Shown here one piece after another: positions 7,486 to 9,540 of a DNA stretch of 9,540 nt (the stretch's first letter is position 1; the number at the start of each line of letters is the position of its first letter). Origin of the DNA: Sulfurimonas sp. GTDB taxonomy: Bacteria > Campylobacterota > Campylobacteria > Campylobacterales > Sulfurimonadaceae. The notes below the pieces were generated by a model. The model was not told the DNA's origin, searched no databases, and saw only the letters and a program-made list of their open reading frames with translations. The stretch covers positions 1 to 9,540 of the forward strand of contig JAFLJZ010000251.1 of the NCBI GenBank assembly GCA_022712775.1, read 5' to 3'. The position numbers and the translations under genes are program-made.

Positions 7486-7502
7486 ATGATTAAGCTAATC
7501 AT
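7486..7502. repeat. Palindrome upstream of the small membrane gene pair
   Basis: ATGATTA at 7486-7492 and TAATCAT at 7496-7502 form a perfect 7-bp inverted repeat around AGC. It lies about 45 bases before the start of the first small membrane protein gene, in the 159-base gap 7389-7547 between that gene and the minus-strand hypothetical gene. It may be an operator. The hairpin would be AT-rich and weak as RNA. Nothing else convincing was seen in this gap except a poor -10-like TATAAA at 7526-7531. Confidence 0.4.
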
Positions 7503-7547
7503 GTAAAATCGATTATTATCTTAGATATAAAAATTTGAGGTATAATT

Positions 7548-7700
7548 ATGAAAGAAAATGAAGCATTAAAAGAGATAGGTAAAGCAGTTTTAGCCTTTGC
7601 TAATATCTTGACAGCATTATTCTTGGTCAATATATTGATAGTACAACATGGTGGCTTATTAGAAGCTATTGTTCCATTAGTTGGATTCTTATCTATATAA
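7548..7700 (+). CDS. Small membrane protein, 3' end replaced by inserted element
   Basis: This protein has 50 residues and begins MKENEALKEIGKAVLAF. Two hydrophobic stretches (about 13-33 and 38-50) suggest two membrane segments, the second cut short. A GAGG ribosome binding site lies at 7537-7540, seven bases before the ATG. The stop codon (7698-7700) is formed by the target TA and the first base of the inserted repeat element. If the element and one TA copy are removed, the frame continues as YFLGYSMIKKGELNGN and stops at 8012-8014, giving 66 residues. The present gene is therefore probably a truncated form of a longer protein. I do not recognise the family, and whether the short form still works is unknown. 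Confidence 0.65.
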   Translation: MKENEALKEIGKAVLAFANILTALFLVNILIVQHGGLLEAIVPLVGFLSI

Positions 7701-7730
7701 GTAAGAGGGGGAATATAATTTCATAACTAA
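7697..7730. repeat. Left terminal inverted repeat of the element
   Basis: This 34-base arm is the exact reverse complement of 7933-7966 with no mismatch. It begins ATAAGTAAGAGGGGG and ends TTTCATAACTAA. The outermost bases include the presumed TA target duplication (7698-7699), so the true terminal repeat is probably the 31 bases from 7700. Confidence 0.93.
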
Positions 7731-7731
7731 T

Positions 7732-7825
7732 GAGAAGAGAAGATATAAGATACAAGGCGAAAGTACGCAGGAGCTACTAGTAGCTTTAAGGATTTTCAAC
7801 GAAGTAGGTTGTATCTTCTCTTCTC
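7732..7825. repeat. First internal hairpin arm of the element
   Basis: GAGAAGAGAAGAT at 7732-7744 with TACAA at 7751-7755 pairs with a 17-base complement at 7809-7825, leaving a six-base bulge. Smaller elements lie in the loop: the perfect palindrome AGCTACTAGTAGCT at 7772-7785, a GCG/CGC mini-hairpin near 7758-7769, and CAAC/GTTG at 7797-7811. As RNA this would be a long branched arm. It may only reflect the palindromic build of the element, or it may be a folded RNA. Confidence 0.65.
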
Positions 7826-7836
7826 ACCCAAAGGGC

Positions 7837-7934
7837 AACATTTAAAAGGCTCATTTTTTGCGTTAAACTTTCATTAACGATACTCGTATCGCCAATAAAA
7901 GTTTGCCTTAAATCTAAACCTTTTAAATATTGTT
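7837..7934. repeat. Second internal hairpin arm of the element
   Basis: AACA and TTTAAAAGG at 7837-7849 pair with CCTTTTAAA at 7919-7927 and TGTT at 7931-7934 across a 3-base bulge. Further in, AAACTTT/AAAGTTT-like arms (about 7865-7877 and 7892-7904) enclose a strong tip, CGATAC at 7878-7883 and GTATCG at 7886-7891 with a two-base loop. The stem is imperfect but clearly symmetric about 7884-7885. Its base runs two bases into the right terminal repeat. Confidence 0.6.
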
Positions 7935-7966
7935 AGTTATGAAATTATATTCCCCCTCTTACTTAT
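7933..7966. repeat. Right terminal inverted repeat of the element
   Basis: This is the exact reverse complement of 7697-7730. It begins TTAGTTATGAAA and ends CCCCCTCTTACTTAT. The presumed second TA copy is at 7964-7965. Confidence 0.93.
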
Positions 7967-8014
7967 TTTCTAGGTTACTCTATGATAAAGAAAGGAGAAT
8001 TAAATGGAAACTGA
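7966..8014 (+). pseudogene. Detached 3' remnant of the small membrane protein gene
   Basis: Read in the frame that the truncated gene would have without the element, this stretch encodes FLGYSMIKKGELNGN and a TGA at 8012-8014. It has no start of its own in that frame before ATG 7982. It now serves as leader for the next gene, whose ribosome binding site (AAAGGAG near 7991-7997) and start (8004) lie within it. This is an inference from frame continuity. An intact homologue would prove it. Confidence 0.5.
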
Positions 8015-8102
8015 TTTCAATACAGCATATTACATTCTTGTTGCTGGCATACTTATAGCAGGTTTTATTATTTTAAAAACAAATATTTTAATACATAAAT
8101 AA
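8004..8102 (+). CDS. Single-helix small membrane protein, 32 residues
   Basis: The protein has 32 residues: METDFNTAYYI, then a hydrophobic helix at about 9-25 (ILVAGILIAGFIIL) and a short basic tail ending LIHK. A strong AAAGGAG lies seven bases upstream of the ATG, which argues that this tiny frame is translated. If the inserted element is removed, the preceding gene would end 11 bases inside this one, a normal overlap for co-translated partners. Such single-helix peptides often act as accessory subunits of membrane complexes, but nothing here identifies the partner. No family is recognised. Confidence 0.6.
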   Translation: METDFNTAYYILVAGILIAGFIILKTNILIHK

Positions 8103-8131
8103 TATACAAACTTACATAGTTTAAAGCAAAA

Positions 8132-8171
8132 CTTAGATAAAATAAAAGCAATATAATATATTTTATCTAAG
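8132..8171. repeat. 13-bp inverted repeat around the gatB promoter and ribosome binding site
   Basis: CTTAGATAAAATA at 8132-8144 and its exact reverse complement at 8159-8171 enclose a 14-base loop that contains TATAAT (8152-8157). The right arm runs into the AAGGA ribosome binding site of gatB (8169-8173). Transcripts coming from the upstream small genes would fold a hairpin hiding part of that site. Transcripts starting from the internal -10 (about 8164) would lack the left arm. It could also be an operator, or the end of the upstream unit, but no U-run follows as in a standard terminator. Confidence 0.7.
8152..8157 (+). promoter_or_regulatory. Candidate -10 box of the gatB promoter
   Basis: TATAAT lies in the loop of the 13-bp inverted repeat, 22 bases before the gatB start. 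No clear -35 is seen. The predicted leader would be only about 15 bases and would carry AAGGA at 8169-8173. Confidence 0.45.
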
Positions 8172-8178
8172 GAAATCC

Positions 8179-9540
8179 ATGTTCGAAGTAGTTATCGGTC
8201 TTGAAGTTCACGTTCAACTTAACACAATATCAAAACTTTTTTGCTCGTGTCCAACGAGTTTTAATCATCCACAAAATACAAATACTTGTCCGACGTGTTT
8301 AGCACTTCCTGGTGCTTTGCCAGTGCTGAACAAAGAAGTAGTTCATAAGTCTATTATGCTTGGAACTGCAATCGATGCTACAATAAACAGAACTTCGATA
8401 TTTGATAGAAAATCATACTTTTATCCAGATAGTCCCTCAGCGTATCAAATCACTCAACTTTATACACCGATAGTAGAAAATGGAGTATTAGAGATAGACT
8501 TAGAAGATGGTTCTAAAAAAACTATTAGAATTAATCGTGCACATATTGAGGCAGATGCGGGAAAAAATATTCATGATGGTGATATTTCTAAAGTTGATTT
8601 AAATCGTGCAGGAACTCCACTTCTTGAAATCGTATCTGAGCCAGATTTATCTAATGGTGATGAAGTTGTTGCTTATCTTAAAAAACTACACTCTATCATC
8701 CGTTATTTAGACATTGGTGATGCAAATATGCAAGAGGGATCTTTTCGTGTTGATGTAAATGTTTCTATTCGTCCAAAGGGTGATAAAAAACTTTACACGC
8801 GTGTTGAAGTGAAAAATATCAATTCATTTAAATTTATTCAAAAAGCTATCGAGGTTGAAGTTGCTCGTCAAAGTGAAGCATGGGAAGATGGTATCTATGA
8901 GCAAGAAATTGCACAAGAAACACGTTTGTATGACCAAGAAAAAAATGAAACTCGTTCTATGCGTGGAAAAGAAGAAGCAGCTGATTACCGTTACTTTCCA
9001 GAGCCAGATTTACTTAAGTGTGTAATTACGGAAGCGATGCTAGACAAGTACAGTAAAATACCAGAACTACCAGAAGAAAAAAAGGCTCGCTTTATAAGTG
9101 AGTATGGAATGAACGAATACAATGCAGGTGTTGTAACTGCTTCAGTTGAAACAGCACACTTTTTTGAGACAATGATGCGTGAAGAGGGTGTGACTGCTAA
9201 AACTGCGATTACTTGGCTTACAGTTGAACTTCCAGCACGTTTTTCAGGTGAGGTAAATATTTCTAACTCTCCAGTTGATGCAAAAAAATTAGGCTTCTTA
9301 GTAAAAAGAATTGATGATAAAACTATTAGTGGTAAGGCTGCCAAAGAAGTGCTTGATTATTTAATGAAAAAAAATGAAGATGTTGATTCTGTAATTGATA
9401 CACTTGGTCTTAAACAAGTATCTGATTCTGGAGCTATTGAAGCTATGTGTGATGAGATTATCGCAGCAAATCCCGATAAAGTTGAACAGTACAAAGGGGG
9501 TAAAGATAAACTCTTTGGTTTCTTGGAGATCGGAAGAGCG
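8179..9540 (+). CDS. gatB: Asp-tRNA(Asn)/Glu-tRNA(Gln) amidotransferase subunit B, 3' end cut off
   Basis: GatB phosphorylates and amidates mischarged Glu-tRNA(Gln) or Asp-tRNA(Asn) with ammonia from GatA, in the cytoplasmic GatCAB complex. The frame is open from ATG 8179 to the window end (454 codons, usual length about 475). Family motifs are [10 protein letters not shown] at 5-14, paired cysteines C22-x-C24 and C37-x2-C40 (probable zinc site), [30 protein letters not shown] at 140-156, [36 protein letters not shown], and the C-terminal YqeY-like domain ending [12 protein letters not shown]. The family normally continues as VGQVMK. Here the frame instead reads EIGRA, because bases from 9527 are adapter sequence. 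Real coding sequence therefore ends at about 9526. AAGGA lies five bases before the start. Neither gatA nor gatC is in the window. Confidence 0.95.
   Translation, partial: MFEVVIGLEVHVQLNTISKLFCSCPTSFNHPQNTNTCPTCLALPGALPVLNKEVVHKSIMLGTAIDATINRTSIFDRKSYFYPDSPSAYQITQLYTPIVENGVLEIDLEDGSKKTIRINRAHIEADAGKNIHDGDISKVDLNRAGTPLLEIVSEPDLSNGDEVVAYLKKLHSIIRYLDIGDANMQEGSFRVDVNVSIRPKGDKKLYTRVEVKNINSFKFIQKAIEVEVARQSEAWEDGIYEQEIAQETRLYDQEKNETRSMRGKEEAADYRYFPEPDLLKCVITEAMLDKYSKIPELPEEKKARFISEYGMNEYNAGVVTASVETAHFFETMMREEGVTAKTAITWLTVELPARFSGEVNISNSPVDAKKLGFLVKRIDDKTISGKAAKEVLDYLMKKNEDVDSVIDTLGLKQVSDSGAIEAMCDEIIAANPDKVEQYKGGKDKLFGFLEIGRA
9527..9540 (+). other. Illumina TruSeq adapter remnant (sequencing artefact)
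   Basis: AGATCGGAAGAGCG is identical to the first 14 bases of the TruSeq adapter read through at fragment ends. It begins exactly where the conserved GatB motif LFGF(L/F)VGQ breaks. The preceding TTGG fits Leu plus the first base of a Val codon. This sequence is not genomic. Confidence 0.9.

Larger units (their letters stand above)
7698..7965. mobile_element. MITE-like element with TA target duplication, no transposase
   Basis: The core at 7700-7963 (264 bp) is bounded by perfect 31-bp inverted repeats and flanked by TA on both sides (7698-7699 and 7964-7965). This is the arrangement left by Tc1/mariner-IS630-type transposases. It holds no reading frame of note and no transposase, so it would depend on an enzyme encoded elsewhere. 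The G-run of the ends (AGAGGGGG) and the interior differ from the surrounding AT-rich coding sequence. It sits inside the 3' part of a small membrane protein gene, and removing it with one TA restores an open frame. The interior forms two more inverted-repeat arms. The family assignment to IS630/mariner is inference from the TA, and I cannot name the element. Confidence 0.75.

Noticed and set aside
7700..7963. CRISPR array or tRNA/rRNA gene in the repeat region
   Set aside because: There are only two inverted arms, not direct repeats with spacers. No tRNA-like arms or rRNA sequence were seen.
8132..8171. Rho-independent terminator before gatB
   Set aside because: The stem is AT-rich, is not followed by a U-run, and overlaps the gatB ribosome binding site, so a plain terminator is unlikely.
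8991..9344. 117-codon minus-strand frame within gatB
   Set aside because: It is antisense to conserved GatB motifs and is a shadow frame.

Overview
The window is AT-rich, gene-dense bacterial DNA. It most likely comes from a Campylobacterota chemolithotroph or sulfur respirer of the Sulfurimonas/Sulfurovum/Arcobacter type. The reasons are a stand-alone atpB followed by a small membrane protein gene, a psrABC-type molybdoenzyme operon, GatB and RibF sequences that resemble this group, and promoters with good -10 boxes but no clear -35. This placement is inferred from protein resemblance, because the window has no rRNA.

Layout. The C-terminal end of ribF (1-120) is followed closely by truD (131-1177). 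Then come atpB with its own promoter (1238-1912) and a small two-helix membrane protein gene (1928-2215). A three-gene operon (2258-6590) encodes a Tat-exported molybdopterin oxidoreductase of the polysulfide/thiosulfate reductase family, a four-cluster ferredoxin-like electron-transfer subunit and an NrfD-type membrane quinone subunit with about ten helices. Together they would couple menaquinone oxidation to reduction of a sulfur compound outside the membrane. A compact RelE/ParE-type toxin-antitoxin pair follows (6655-7155) with an extended -10 promoter inside a small palindrome. A 78-codon hypothetical gene lies convergent on the minus strand (7152-7388).

The most interesting part is 7548-8102. 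Two tiny membrane-protein genes are separated by a 264-bp transposase-less element with perfect 34-bp inverted ends (31 bp without the flanking TA and one fortuitous base pair) and a TA duplication. It behaves like a MITE of the Tc1/mariner-IS630 type. Removing it together with one TA restores a longer frame of 66 codons. The stop of that frame would overlap the start of the second small gene, so the element seems to have truncated the first gene and split an overlapping gene pair. The inside of the element can fold into two further long hairpin arms.

The window ends in gatB (8179 onward), the B subunit of the Asp/Glu-tRNA amidotransferase. A 13-bp inverted repeat flanks its -10 box and reaches into its ribosome binding site. 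The last 14 bases (9527-9540) are identical to the start of the Illumina TruSeq adapter. They break a highly conserved GatB motif, so the true genomic sequence stops at about 9526 and the final codons are artefactual.
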